A DNA stretch of 44,589 bases from Deltaproteobacteria bacterium (GTDB lineage: Bacteria; Desulfobacterota; Desulfobulbia; Desulfobulbales; Desulfurivibrionaceae): contig JAJZRF010000021.1 of NCBI GenBank assembly GCA_021847425.1, positions 1 through 44,589 on the forward strand, read 5' to 3'. A program made the position numbers and the translations under genes. The notes under the pieces were generated by a model, which worked only from the letters and a program-made list of their open reading frames with translations, searched no databases and was not told the origin of the DNA. Positions 1 to 9,236 of this stretch are shown here, one piece after another. Every line of letters begins with the position of its first letter. Positions within the stretch are counted from its first letter, which is position 1.

Positions 1-465
1 CATGCAAGAAATGTCCTCTCATTTGCCATGTGGACACGGCGGCTACGGATCTTTACAGATTTTTTATCTTCAGCTATTTCCGGCATATTGCTCCCTCTCA
101 ATATAAAAAAATTCAAATACTACACTTTTGACAAACACAAAAATATCGAAATCCTTCTTATCCCGCCACCCGGTTTTCACGATTGTGGCCGTATTTCAGA
201 GTGCCCCCTAAAAAAGATGCCTTCGCTATAAAAAGGCGGCATGCTGATAAAATTCCCCTTGGCCAAGCGCTGATACTCCGCAGCTTGCCCATCCCCTGCC
301 GGTATCGGAACAGCCGTCCCTATTAACCAGCTGATAAAACTCGATAAAAATATTGTTTTTGTCTCGTTTTTCATGTTTATACTGACTACATTTTTTATTC
401 TCCCTCTTGGGCCACCGAAACACAAGGTCAATAATAATGCCGTCGTGCACAGGCTGGACGCATTC
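1..465. other. Left-edge region without a convincing gene
   Basis: AT-rich stretch before the histidine kinase. A 67-codon reading frame opens at 28 but has no clear ribosome binding site, no recognisable domain and an unconvincing composition, so I do not call it. I see no tRNA, terminator or insertion-sequence end here. The kinase promoter probably lies in this segment, but no hexamer pair stands out. Confidence 0.5.
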
Positions 466-3429
466 ATGCTCATCAGATCAATGATCGGACGCTGCCTCCG
501 AATTTTCGCGTTTTTTTGCTTTCTCGCTGCCCCGACAGCTCTCCTGGCCATGCCTGTGCCGGTGATTTTTACCCCGGAGCAAGGTTCATATTCCCTGGCA
601 AGACACCTCGAACTCCTTGAAGATCCAGCCAAAAATCTCACTATCACCGACATTGTTTCCCGGCAAAACGAGGCCCGGTTTGCTCCCCCAACCACCACCA
701 TCCCCAGCTTCGGCTTTACCACCTCGGCGGTCTGGGCTCGTTTTACCGTGCAAAACAGTCTGCCCCATGCTGCAGAGTATTTTCTCGAAGTGGAATATCC
801 TCTTCTTGACCATATTGATTTGTATACCCCCACTGGCACAGGCGCTTTCACGGCAACCAAAGCCGGCGACTATCTTCCTTTCAAACAAAGGGCCATCCAG
901 TACAAGAATAACATTTTCCCGGTCAGGCTTACCCCCGGCGAACAGGAAACCCTCTATCTTCGCTGTGAAACGACCAGCAGCCTGAACTTGCCGCTCAGAC
1001 TGCTTTCCCCTGCCTGTCTGGTCGAGGAGGTCAGCCTGGAACAGACCCTGCTGGGCATCTATTACGGCATCCTGCTGGTCATGATGATCTATAATTTTTT
1101 CATCTATCTTGGCCTCAAGGACATCACCTATCTCTATTACGTCCTTTTTGTCTTCACCTACATGCTGTTCCAGTTGAGCGTCAACGGCATGGCCTTCCAG
1201 TATTTCTGGCCCTCCCAGATCTGGTGGGCCAATAACTGCACGCCCATTTTTATCTTCCTTGCCTACATCTTCGCCACCCAGTTCACCCGCAACATTCTCG
1301 ACACGGCAAGAAACGTTCCCCGCCTGGACGCCATTCTCCGGGCAGGCCTGCTCCTTTCCGCAATCGGCGGCGTCCTGGCCCTTTTTGTCGGTTACAATCT
1401 GAGCATCCGCCTGGCGACCCTGATGAGCCTTACCGTGGTTATCCTGATCGTTGCCGGTTTTATCTGCATGGTTAAAGGCTACCGCCCGGCCCGTTATTAT
1501 TTTCTGGCCTGGTCTGTTTCCATGCTGGGGGTAACGGTGTATGCCCTGAAAACCTTTGGCCTCCTGCCCTACGTCTTCATTACCCAATGGGGTATCCAGC
1601 TCGGCTCGGCCTGGGAGGTCATCCTTCTGTCCATGGGACTTGCCGATCGTTTCCAGCTCATGAAACAGGAAAAGGAACAGCTACAGACCGTCTATGCCAG
1701 ACAACTCGAAGAAGCCCACGGCGAGCTGGAAAAATCTTTTCGGGATATGGAACAGTTCAAAACCTCCCTGGAAACCCTGCTCGAAGAACGAACGGCGGAT
1801 CTGAGCCGGGTCAATGAAAACCTTGCCAGGGAAGCCAGCGAGCGGCAAAAAGCGGAAGCACGGGCAGAAGCGGCCAGCAAGGCAAAATCCCAGTTTCTCG
1901 CCTCCATGAGCCATGAGATCCGCACCCCGATGAACGCCATCCTCGGCATGGCGAACATGGCGGCAAGAATTGCGGAAACAGTAAAGCTGAAACAATACCT
2001 TGCCGTTATCCAGGACTCCGGAAAGGCGCTTCTTGTCCTGATCAACGACATCCTTGATTTCTCAAAAATCGAAGCCGGTCACCTCGACCTCGAATGCACC
2101 AATTTTGATTTGCGGGAAACCTTGGAAAGCCTTGCCGACCTGTTCGGCAAGCAGGCCACCGACAAAGGCCTTGAATTGCTGATCAACATCAACAGCAACA
2201 CGCCCTGCTCTATCATGGGAGACCCCTTGCGCCTGCGACAAATCCTGATCAACCTGGTCAACAACGCCATCAAGTTTACGGAAAAAGGCGAGGTCGCCAT
2301 CACGGCGCGCTGCGAAAAAAATACCCCTGACGAGGCCGTCCTCTCTTTTTCCGTGCGGGATTCCGGCAGCGGCATCAACCATGACCAGATCAGACAGCTT
2401 TTCGGCGAATACACCCAGGCAAACAGTTCAACCTCCAGGGTATACGGAGGAACCGGACTGGGTCTTGCCATCAGCAGACAGCTGGTCACCCTCATGGGCG
2501 GAGAGATCAACGCCGAAAGTGAGCCGGGCAAGGGCAGCACCTTCCATTTCACCATCAGCGTGCGGCTGCAACCCCCGGAGACGCAATATTCCCTGCACCT
2601 TCCCGCCTCGGTTTCCGGCACCAGGGTTCTGGTGGCGACAGACCATCCTGCCCTGCGGAAAATCTTGCTGGATATGCTCACCGGCTTCGGTTGCAAGGCC
2701 GAACCGCTTTCGCCCTCGACAACAGACGGCTTGCCCTTGCCCATTGCCCAGATGACCCAGGATCAGGCTCTCCTTGTTCTTGACAGCTCCATGCCCGGAC
2801 TTGATCTGCCCCTTTTCCTGACAGAGCGCGCCGCCAACCCGCCGAAACGTCCCGTGATTCCGGTCATACTCCTCACTCCGCTCGACACGGGAGCTGCCCT
2901 TGAAAACACCAAGGCCTGTCCCGGGGTGATCCTCCTGAGCAAACCGCTCAAGCAATCTTTCCTGTACGAAGCGGTCACTGCCTGCCTGGGGATAACAAAC
3001 GCCGCACAGGCTTGCCTCCCTTCCCCTCCGGAGGAATGCGACAAAAACCGGTTCAAAACCCTGGCAGGCAAACAGGTGCTGGTGGTCGAGGATGACCCGG
3101 TAAACCAGATGGTGACAAGTCAACTCTTGACAAGAGCGGGCATTCTGGTTGATATAGCGGGCAACGGTCGGGAGGCGCTTGTTGCCCTGCAAGACAAGAC
3201 CTATGACGCAGTGCTGATGGATGTCATGATGCCGCAAATGGATGGGCTGGCCGCGACCAGAGCCATCCGTCAGACCCTGCTGCTTGACCTGCCCATTATC
3301 GCCCTCACCGCCAACGCCATCAAGGGTGACCGGGAAAAATGCCTTGAGGCCGGCATGGACGAATATCTGACCAAACCCGTGGATATCCCGTCCCTGTACC
3401 AAACGCTGGGGAAATTAATGGCCTCGTAA
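466..3429 (+). CDS. 7TMR-DISM hybrid sensor histidine kinase with C-terminal receiver
   Basis: Membrane hybrid kinase of about 987 residues that probably senses an extracytoplasmic ligand and relays phosphate. The ATG at 466 is chosen because a signal peptide follows (MIGRCLRIF then a hydrophobic run ending ALLA); an ATG at 481 is also possible. Order of parts: extracellular 7TMR-DISM sensory domain (about 40-190), seven-helix membrane region (about 200-400), a coiled coil rich in E, Q and K, a HisKA box (SMSHEIRTPMNAIL, phosphoacceptor near His483), an HATPase domain with the G-box GGTGLGLAIS, a first receiver-like domain, and a C-terminal receiver with VVEDDP and VLMDVMMPQMDG (phosphoacceptor near Asp919) plus the conserved TKP lysine. 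The first receiver-like domain lacks the acidic pair (VLVATDHP) and looks degenerate. No cognate regulator is adjacent. Family assignment is firm; the ligand is unknown. Confidence 0.9.
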   Translation: MLIRSMIGRCLRIFAFFCFLAAPTALLAMPVPVIFTPEQGSYSLARHLELLEDPAKNLTITDIVSRQNEARFAPPTTTIPSFGFTTSAVWARFTVQNSLPHAAEYFLEVEYPLLDHIDLYTPTGTGAFTATKAGDYLPFKQRAIQYKNNIFPVRLTPGEQETLYLRCETTSSLNLPLRLLSPACLVEEVSLEQTLLGIYYGILLVMMIYNFFIYLGLKDITYLYYVLFVFTYMLFQLSVNGMAFQYFWPSQIWWANNCTPIFIFLAYIFATQFTRNILDTARNVPRLDAILRAGLLLSAIGGVLALFVGYNLSIRLATLMSLTVVILIVAGFICMVKGYRPARYYFLAWSVSMLGVTVYALKTFGLLPYVFITQWGIQLGSAWEVILLSMGLADRFQLMKQEKEQLQTVYARQLEEAHGELEKSFRDMEQFKTSLETLLEERTADLSRVNENLAREASERQKAEARAEAASKAKSQFLASMSHEIRTPMNAILGMANMAARIAETVKLKQYLAVIQDSGKALLVLINDILDFSKIEAGHLDLECTNFDLRETLESLADLFGKQATDKGLELLININSNTPCSIMGDPLRLRQILINLVNNAIKFTEKGEVAITARCEKNTPDEAVLSFSVRDSGSGINHDQIRQLFGEYTQANSSTSRVYGGTGLGLAISRQLVTLMGGEINAESEPGKGSTFHFTISVRLQPPETQYSLHLPASVSGTRVLVATDHPALRKILLDMLTGFGCKAEPLSPSTTDGLPLPIAQMTQDQALLVLDSSMPGLDLPLFLTERAANPPKRPVIPVILLTPLDTGAALENTKACPGVILLSKPLKQSFLYEAVTACLGITNAAQACLPSPPEECDKNRFKTLAGKQVLVVEDDPVNQMVTSQLLTRAGILVDIAGNGREALVALQDKTYDAVLMDVMMPQMDGLAATRAIRQTLLLDLPIIALTANAIKGDREKCLEAGMDEYLTKPVDIPSLYQTLGKLMAS

Positions 3430-3535
3430 AAAGAAAAAACGGCCAGTGGATGGGCTTGACCCATCGGCGCAGGTTTGCGACACAGGTAAGCGGGCCAGCG
3501 AGACGCCAAAATCAAACAATTTCACTTTACCAACC

Positions 3536-3568
3536 GTTGGAATCGCTTTTTTTTTTTGCGATTCCAAC
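3536..3568. repeat. Perfect 11-bp hairpin with an all-T loop
   Basis: GTTGGAATCGC (3536-3546) and GCGATTCCAAC (3558-3568) are exact inverse complements, separated by eleven T residues. It lies between the histidine kinase stop (3429) and the acyl-CoA synthetase start (3592). The T-run is in the loop and not after the stem, so it is not a standard intrinsic terminator on either strand. It could be a transcription pause or mRNA-stability hairpin, or a relic of a small repeat. Confidence 0.75.
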
Positions 3569-3591
3569 AAAGAAATAATTGCCATGCGACC

Positions 3592-5286
3592 ATGATCTCC
3601 GCCTCCATAACAACCTTGAATCTGCTGCTGGAGGAAAGCGCCCGATCCTTCGCAAACCAGCCTGCGGCAGGCTTCGCCTTTCAGCCCCCCATGCGCTATG
3701 GGGAGTTCCACCAGAAAGCCCTGGAGGTTGCGGCCCTGCTCAAGGAGCGCGGGATTAAAAACGGCGACCGGGTGGCCATTCTTGCCGATAACTCTCCCCA
3801 ATGGGGCATGGCCTATTTCGGCATCGTCCGCCTTGGGGCGATAGCCGTCCCGATTCTCCCCGATTTTACGGAGGCAGACGTCAAGCACATCCTGAACGAG
3901 GCCGGGGCAAGGATTCTTTTTACCACCCAACGCCAGCTGGAAAAGCTCTACGAGCTCCCCGGCAACATACTCAAGACCGTAATCACGCTGGATGACGGCG
4001 TTGACCTGAACAACCTCGTGGCCACCATCCCCTTCAGCCAATTTCTCGCCGGGGCCGAAGATCTGCCGGAAAAGAAAAAAAACCTTGCCCCGGACCTGGC
4101 CGCCCCAGAGGATCTCGCCTCGATCATCTATACCTCCGGCACCTCGGGCCACGCCAAGGCGGTGATGCTGAGCCATAAAAACTTTATCAGCAATGTCCGC
4201 TCCACCCTGGCCATCTTTCCCGACGAGCCGGTGGGGGGCTGGACCTTTCTTTCGATCCTGCCCATGTCCCATGCCTATGAGTTCACCATCAGCTTTCTGG
4301 TGCCTCTCTCCACCGGCTGCCGTATCGTCTATGCCGGTAAGACCCCGACCCCGACCGTGCTTGAACGGATCTGCAGGCATGAAAAGCCCAGTATCATGTG
4401 CATGGTGCCCATGGTCATGGAAAAGATCTACAAAAAAAAGGTGCTGCCGGTCATCACCGCCAATGTTCTTATACGGGCAGCCATGAAGCTGCCCCTGGTC
4501 CGCCGGAAGATCTTGCAAAAAATCGGCCAAAAACTACGGATATTCTTCGGGGGCAAGCTGAAATTTGTCGCCATCGGCGGCGCGGCCCTCAACATTGAGG
4601 TGGAACGATTCCTGGCCGAGGCCGACTTTCCCTACATCATCGGCTACGGCCTGACCGAAGCCTCGCCCCTGGTCAGCGCCGGGCCGTATGGTGATCCGAG
4701 CATCGCCCTGGGCTCGGCAGGCAAACCCGTACAGGATGTGGAGCTCCGCATCAGCAACCCCAACCCGGAAACGGGCTTGGGAGAAATCCTGATCAAGGGC
4801 CCCAATGTGATGCAGGGATACCGCGGCAACCCCGAGGAAACGAAGGAAGTTCTCGACCCGGACGGCTGGCTTGCCACCGGTGATCTCGGCTTTCTGGACC
4901 CGCAGGGCAATCTCTTCATCAAAGGGCGCTCCAAGAGCGTCATTGTCCTTTCCCACGGTGAAAACATCTACCCGGAAGCCATCGAGGAGAAGATCAACGC
5001 CTTCCGGCATGTGGTGGAATCGCTGGTGCGCGAATGCAACAACCGTTTGGAAGCCTTGATCTATCTCGATTACGAGCTGATCGACGCGGAAACCCGAGGC
5101 AAGGATCAGGCCCGGCAACTTGGCCATATCGCCGGGATTCTCGCAGAGATCAAAAAGCAGGTGAATCTGCAGCTGCCGCCGTATGCGCAGCTTGCCCAGG
5201 TAAGCGAACACCGCGAGCCATTCACCAAGACCGCGACCCACAAAATAAAACGATATCTCTACACCAGCAGCCCCCTTATCCGATGA
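3592..5286 (+). CDS. AMP-forming acyl-CoA synthetase (long-chain fatty acid-CoA ligase-like)
   Basis: ANL-superfamily enzyme of 564 residues that activates a carboxylic acid with ATP and then forms the CoA thioester. Visible motifs: phosphate-binding A3 loop IIYTSGTSGHAK (about 178-190), GYGLTEASPLV (about 350), ATGDLG and KGRSKSVIVLSHGENIYPEAIE (A7/A8 region, about 424-460) and a C-terminal TKTATHKIKRYL holding the probable catalytic lysine. ATG 3592 is preferred: a TTG 12 codons upstream lies inside the poly-T hairpin, and an ATG at 3584 is out of frame. A FadL-type porin starts 21 bases downstream, so import and activation of a hydrophobic acid are likely coupled. Substrate chain length cannot be read from sequence; acyl-ACP synthetase activity is an alternative. 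Confidence 0.88.
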   Translation: MISASITTLNLLLEESARSFANQPAAGFAFQPPMRYGEFHQKALEVAALLKERGIKNGDRVAILADNSPQWGMAYFGIVRLGAIAVPILPDFTEADVKHILNEAGARILFTTQRQLEKLYELPGNILKTVITLDDGVDLNNLVATIPFSQFLAGAEDLPEKKKNLAPDLAAPEDLASIIYTSGTSGHAKAVMLSHKNFISNVRSTLAIFPDEPVGGWTFLSILPMSHAYEFTISFLVPLSTGCRIVYAGKTPTPTVLERICRHEKPSIMCMVPMVMEKIYKKKVLPVITANVLIRAAMKLPLVRRKILQKIGQKLRIFFGGKLKFVAIGGAALNIEVERFLAEADFPYIIGYGLTEASPLVSAGPYGDPSIALGSAGKPVQDVELRISNPNPETGLGEILIKGPNVMQGYRGNPEETKEVLDPDGWLATGDLGFLDPQGNLFIKGRSKSVIVLSHGENIYPEAIEEKINAFRHVVESLVRECNNRLEALIYLDYELIDAETRGKDQARQLGHIAGILAEIKKQVNLQLPPYAQLAQVSEHREPFTKTATHKIKRYLYTSSPLIR

Positions 5287-5307
5287 ACACAAAAAAGGAG
5301 AAAAGAG

Positions 5308-6567
5308 ATGAAAAGGAAAATCGCTGTTGTCGCCCTGACCGGGATACTTGCCGCCGGCCCGGCCTTTGCTTCGGGCTATCGGGTCCCCGAGCAATCCGTC
5401 AATTCCACTGCTCTGGCTGGAGCGTATGTGGCCAGCACTCCCGGCGCAGACGCCAGTTATTACAACCCGGCCAACATGAGCTGGCTTGAAAACAAATGGC
5501 AGACCGAAGCGAGCCTCACCTGGATTCACTTGGACAGCATAGACTATACAGATAACGCCACTTCCCTGAAAAACGGCGAATCTCTCAGCGAAGACTTTGC
5601 CATGCCCAACCTGCATATAGTCTCCCCGGAATACAACAACTTCCGCTTCGGCCTCTCCGTGGTCTACCCCTACGGTCTGTCTAAACGGTGGAACAACGCC
5701 TTTCCGAAAACAACAGCCGAAGAATTCACCCTGAAAACCTATGAGCTCAACCCGACGATTTCCTATAAAATAAACGACAAGCTTTCCCTCGGCGGCGGGT
5801 TGCGGGCCATCTATGCAGAGGGGGTGGTGAAGAGCGACGGGCCCATACCACTGCCTGCTCCGCTCAACGCCACCACCATCAGTCGTGACATGGACGGCGA
5901 CACCACCGAGTACGGCTACAATCTGGCGCTGACCTATCGTCCCATGGAAAACCTCTCCCTGGCCGCGACCTACCGCTCCAAGGTGAATCTGAACATAGAA
6001 GGAGATGCGCGGCTGGCCTCCAGCGTCAATGGTGCATCCTATTCCGGCGGCGCCTCGGTTTCGGTGCCCGCGCCCGCAGTGCTTTCCCTGGCGGCCTCTT
6101 ACACCTGCAACAGCGGCAGGACCACCGCCGAGTTCACCTACGACAAAACCTACTGGAGCGCCTACGACCAGCTTGATTTCAACTATGGCGCACCCATAAC
6201 CGACGGTCTTGGTGTCCTCCAGTCCGCCTTCGACAATCCCAAGCCGAAAAACTGGGCCAACGCCGAAGCCTACCGCCTCGGCCTGACCCACAAGCTCAAC
6301 AGCCAATGGACCATCATGGCCGGGTTCGCCATCGACAAGACGCCGGTTCCGGACCAGACCCTGGGCTTCGAACTGCCGGACTCCAACGCCAAGATCTACT
6401 CCTGCGGCGTCCGCTACCAGGCGACGGAGAATCTCAACCTGGGCGCGGCCTATCTCTTTGACGACAAGGAAAGCCGCACCGTGGTGGCCAACGCCAACAG
6501 CATCAACGGCACCTTCGACAACTCCGCAGCCCAGCTAGTCACTGTCGGGCTGCAATACCGCTTCTAA
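5308..6567 (+). CDS. FadL/OmpP1-type outer-membrane hydrophobic substrate porin
   Basis: Outer-membrane beta-barrel of 419 residues for diffusion of fatty acids or other hydrophobic compounds. It has a clear signal peptide (MKRKIAVVALTGILAAGPAFA), then the family signature near the mature N terminus: SGYRVPEQSVNSTALAGAYV and DASYYNPANMSWL. Repeated amphipathic strands run to a C-terminal phenylalanine (LQYRF), as expected for BAM-dependent insertion. Length is typical of the family. A good ribosome binding site (AAAGGAGAAAAGAG) fixes the start. It follows the acyl-CoA synthetase by 21 bases, and a TraB-family gene begins 15 bases after its stop, suggesting one operon. Family certain; substrate not known. 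Confidence 0.92.
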   Translation: MKRKIAVVALTGILAAGPAFASGYRVPEQSVNSTALAGAYVASTPGADASYYNPANMSWLENKWQTEASLTWIHLDSIDYTDNATSLKNGESLSEDFAMPNLHIVSPEYNNFRFGLSVVYPYGLSKRWNNAFPKTTAEEFTLKTYELNPTISYKINDKLSLGGGLRAIYAEGVVKSDGPIPLPAPLNATTISRDMDGDTTEYGYNLALTYRPMENLSLAATYRSKVNLNIEGDARLASSVNGASYSGGASVSVPAPAVLSLAASYTCNSGRTTAEFTYDKTYWSAYDQLDFNYGAPITDGLGVLQSAFDNPKPKNWANAEAYRLGLTHKLNSQWTIMAGFAIDKTPVPDQTLGFELPDSNAKIYSCGVRYQATENLNLGAAYLFDDKESRTVVANANSINGTFDNSAAQLVTVGLQYRF

Positions 6568-6582
6568 TGTGATCCTGAAACC

Positions 6583-7779
6583 ATGACTGAATCCACGGCG
6601 GCTTCCGCCCCCATTTATCCCCCGGACGTCCATTGCCTTACGATCGGCGACCGGGAAATCCTGCTCATCGGCACGGCCCATATCTCCAAGGAATCCGTGG
6701 AGCTGGTCCGCCGGGTCATCGGTGCGGAACAGCCGGACTGCGTCTGCGTGGAGCTTGACGAGAAACGCTATGAGGCCCTGGCCAAACGCAAGACCTGGGA
6801 GCTTCTCGACCTGCGCGAGATCATCCGCAAAAAGCAGCTCTCCACCCTGCTGATCAACCTGGTCCTGGCCTCCTACCAGAAACGGCTCGGCGACCAGATG
6901 GGGGTCAAGCCGGGCACCGAACTGCTGGAGGCGGTGCAGGAGGCGGAAAAACACGGGATTCCCGTGGCGCTCTGCGACCGGGACGTGCGGGTCACCCTGC
7001 GCCGGGCCTGGAATTCCACCTCGTTCTGGCGCAAGAACTACATGCTGGCAAGCATCATTACCAGCATGTTCGAGAAAACCGAGATCACCGAGGAGAAGCT
7101 GCGGGAGCTGAAAGAGAGCGATGTCCTCTCCGAGCTGCTGAGCGAAATGGGCCAGGCCTTGCCGGAACTCAAGCGGGTGCTCATCGATGAGCGGGACACC
7201 TTTCTGGCGGAAAAGATCAAGGCTGCCGAGGGCAAGCGGCTGGTGGCCGTGGTGGGTGCCGGGCATGTGGCCGGAATCAAGGTGGCGCTTGGCGAGGACC
7301 GCAGCAACCGGATGGAAGCCATCAACCAGATTCCCTCCGTTCCCCCGGTCTGGAAGGTGGCCGGCTGGACCATCTCCGCCCTCATCCTTGCGGCTCTGGT
7401 CATGATTGCCGTCAACAAGGGGGCCTCAGTGGCCGGCGACAACCTGGTCTTCTGGATTCTGATAACCGGCACGCCAGCGGCCATCGGGGCCATCCTGGCG
7501 CTGGCCCATCCCCTCACCATTCTGGGCGCCTTTGTCGGCGCCCCCCTCAGAATCCTGATCCCCGTGCTTGGCGTGGGACATATCACGGCCTTTATTCAAG
7601 TCATGGTCCGGCCGCCGCTGGTCATTGAATTTGAAACCGTCCTGCAGGACATGGCCACCTTCCGCGGCTGGTGGCGCAACCGGCTGCTGCGGCTTTTTCT
7701 GGCCTTTATCCTGCCTGCCATCGGCGCCGTAATCGGCATGTGGATCGGCGGCTCAAAAATCATCTCCAACCTCTTTTAG
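6583..7779 (+). CDS. TraB/PrgY-family membrane protein
   Basis: Protein of 398 residues. The N-terminal two thirds is a soluble TraB (Tiki/GumN-related) domain with the motifs IGTAHISKESVELV (about 27-40), the acidic pair in CVELDEKRYEAL, CDRDVRVTLRRAW, IDERDTFLAEKI and VVGAGHVAGIK. The last 150 residues hold about four hydrophobic helices (AGWTISALILAALVMIAV, then a long Gly/Ala-rich pair, and LFLAFILPAIGAVIGMWIG). Enterococcal PrgY/TraB reduces peptide pheromone activity, and related Tiki proteins are metalloproteases; a peptidase-like role at the membrane is inference. It begins 15 bases after the FadL-like gene with a weak ribosome binding site, so translational coupling is likely. The stop codon lies at the edge of a 60-bp dispersed repeat. 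Confidence 0.85.
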   Translation: MTESTAASAPIYPPDVHCLTIGDREILLIGTAHISKESVELVRRVIGAEQPDCVCVELDEKRYEALAKRKTWELLDLREIIRKKQLSTLLINLVLASYQKRLGDQMGVKPGTELLEAVQEAEKHGIPVALCDRDVRVTLRRAWNSTSFWRKNYMLASIITSMFEKTEITEEKLRELKESDVLSELLSEMGQALPELKRVLIDERDTFLAEKIKAAEGKRLVAVVGAGHVAGIKVALGEDRSNRMEAINQIPSVPPVWKVAGWTISALILAALVMIAVNKGASVAGDNLVFWILITGTPAAIGAILALAHPLTILGAFVGAPLRILIPVLGVGHITAFIQVMVRPPLVIEFETVLQDMATFRGWWRNRLLRLFLAFILPAIGAVIGMWIGGSKIISNLF

Positions 7780-7838
7780 GAGCCGTTACGAAACAACCTC
7801 GCCACTCTTGGGCTTTCGTTACGACGCCTTATGCCGTC
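7779..7838 (-). repeat. 60-bp dispersed intergenic repeat, copy 1 (inverted)
   Basis: On the minus strand this runs from GACGGCATAAGG to ACGGCTCC over exactly 60 bases. The same termini and length occur on the plus strand at 28602-28661, with most of the middle diverged. Both copies are followed by TAAAA on their own strand. This copy touches the stop codon of the TraB gene. The shared length and conserved ends argue for a small non-coding repeat family, REP- or MITE-like. Confidence 0.65.
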
Positions 7839-7891
7839 TCTGATATCCGGACGGCGATACTATTTTAATTACAACGGCTTAGGGAAAAACC

Positions 7892-8215
7892 ATGAACAAG
7901 ACTCTGTATCTTACGGGCAAACAGGCCCGCCACCTGCGCGGACTGGGACACCATCTTTCCCCCCTGGTCATGATCGGCAAGGATGGCGTCACCGACAATC
8001 TCACCGATGCGCTGGAAGCCGTGCTTGCCGCCCACGAGCTGGTCAAGGTCAAGATCCAGGACGGCTGCCCTTACACCAGGGAGGAGGCAGCCGAGCTGCT
8101 GGCTAAAAAGACCAAAAGCCGGATTCCCCAGATCATCGGCAAGACCTTCCTGCTCTTCCGCGAGAACAAGGAGCTGAAAGAGGACAAGAAGATCACGCTG
8201 CCTTCCGGCAAATAA
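7892..8215 (+). CDS. yhbY: YhbY/CRS1-CRM-type RNA-binding protein
   Basis: Small basic protein of 107 residues built from one CRM domain, expected to bind pre-50S ribosomal particles or structured RNA in the cytoplasm. The sequence fits YhbY: LTGKQARHLRGLGHHLSPLV, then MIGKDGVTDNLTDALEAVLAAHELVKVKI, then the EAAELLAKKTKSRIPQIIGKTFLLFREN tail with the IGKTFLLFR strand typical of the family. A weak purine-rich ribosome binding site (TTAGGG) precedes the ATG. The C terminus is a short charged tail (KELKEDKKITLPSGK). It is followed 20 bases later by cmoB, so both translation-related genes probably share a transcript. Confidence 0.92.
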   Translation: MNKTLYLTGKQARHLRGLGHHLSPLVMIGKDGVTDNLTDALEAVLAAHELVKVKIQDGCPYTREEAAELLAKKTKSRIPQIIGKTFLLFRENKELKEDKKITLPSGK

Positions 8216-8235
8216 TCCACGGTGCAGACCCGGCC

Positions 8236-9195
8236 ATGCGCGATTATCTCGACCTCCTGAAAACCGCCGACAAGGATGCCATCCGCGCCCGGCGGGCAGA
8301 CACGGCCACCCGGCTGGCCCAGCCCAAAAAAGGGTTCCTGCGCTTCCGCGAGCCCTATGAATCCTTGCATCATCTGCACGCGCAGTTCACCGATTTCGGC
8401 AAGAATGCGGTAACCATCGGCCTGGGTGACGAGCTGGATGAAGCGAACCGCAACCTGGTGCATAAGGCCATGCGTGCCTTCATGCCATGGCGCAAGGGGC
8501 CTTACAATGTGTTCGGGATTGAAATCGATGCGGAATGGCAAAGCTGGCGCAAGTGGGAGCGGTTGCTCCCTGCCCTGCCCGACCTTACCGGCAAGGTCGT
8601 GGCCGACCTCGGCTGCAACAACGGCTACTACATGTTTCGCATGCTGGCGCATAAGCCGCGCTGCGTTGTCGGGCTGGAGCCCTTTCTCCAGCACTATTAC
8701 TGTTTCAAAACCCTCCGCCGCCTGGCCGGCGCCGACGAACTCTTCATCGAGCTGCTGGGGGTGGAGGATATCCCCCTCTTTCCCTCCTGTTTTGAGGTGG
8801 TGTTTCTCATGGGCATCATCTACCACCGCGTCTCGCCGGTGGAGATGCTGCAGCAAATCCGGGCAGCCATGCGTCCGGGCGGAATGCTGATTTTAGAATC
8901 CCAGGCCATTCCGGGAGAAGAACCCATGGCTCTTTTCCCGGAAAAGCGCTATGCTAAGGTTCCAGGCACATATTTTGTGCCCACGGCCAGTTGTCTGCGA
9001 AACTGGCTCATCCGCACCGGCTTTGCCGAGGTGGAAATATTTTGCAGCCACCCCATGAGCAGCGAGGAACAGCGTAAAACAGCATGGATGACCTTTGAAT
9101 CCTACCTCGATTTTATCGACCCGCGCAACCCGGCCCTGACCGTGGAGGGCTACCCGGCGCCCCTGCGGGTGTTTCTCCGGGCGGTGAACCCCTGA
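8236..9195 (+). CDS. cmoB: tRNA U34 carboxymethyltransferase CmoB
   Basis: Enzyme of 319 residues that transfers the carboxymethyl group of carboxy-SAM to 5-hydroxyuridine at the wobble position of tRNA, giving cmo5U. The N-terminal helical part ends with the CmoB signature KGPYNVFGIEIDAEWQSWRKW. The Rossmann methyltransferase core carries SAM motif I VVADLGCNNGYYMFRML (about 122-138), GLEPFLQHYY and FLMGIIYHRVSPVEML. The C-terminal part includes PGTYFVPTASCLRNWL and KTAWMTFESYLDFIDP, all diagnostic. Length matches the family. The partner CmoA, which makes carboxy-SAM, is not in this window and must be elsewhere if the pathway works. yhbY lies 20 bases upstream. Confidence 0.96.
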   Translation: MRDYLDLLKTADKDAIRARRADTATRLAQPKKGFLRFREPYESLHHLHAQFTDFGKNAVTIGLGDELDEANRNLVHKAMRAFMPWRKGPYNVFGIEIDAEWQSWRKWERLLPALPDLTGKVVADLGCNNGYYMFRMLAHKPRCVVGLEPFLQHYYCFKTLRRLAGADELFIELLGVEDIPLFPSCFEVVFLMGIIYHRVSPVEMLQQIRAAMRPGGMLILESQAIPGEEPMALFPEKRYAKVPGTYFVPTASCLRNWLIRTGFAEVEIFCSHPMSSEEQRKTAWMTFESYLDFIDPRNPALTVEGYPAPLRVFLRAVNP

Positions 9196-9236
9196 GATGG
9201 CCGGCACAGATCAACCCTTTCCCAAATGGTGTCAAC

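Noticed and set aside
28-231. Small open frame of 67 codons at the left edge
   Set aside because: No ribosome binding site, no homology that I can see, and low-quality composition.
4534-6306. 590-codon open frame on the minus strand
   Set aside because: Runs antisense through two well-supported genes (acyl-CoA synthetase and FadL); no recognisable protein features.
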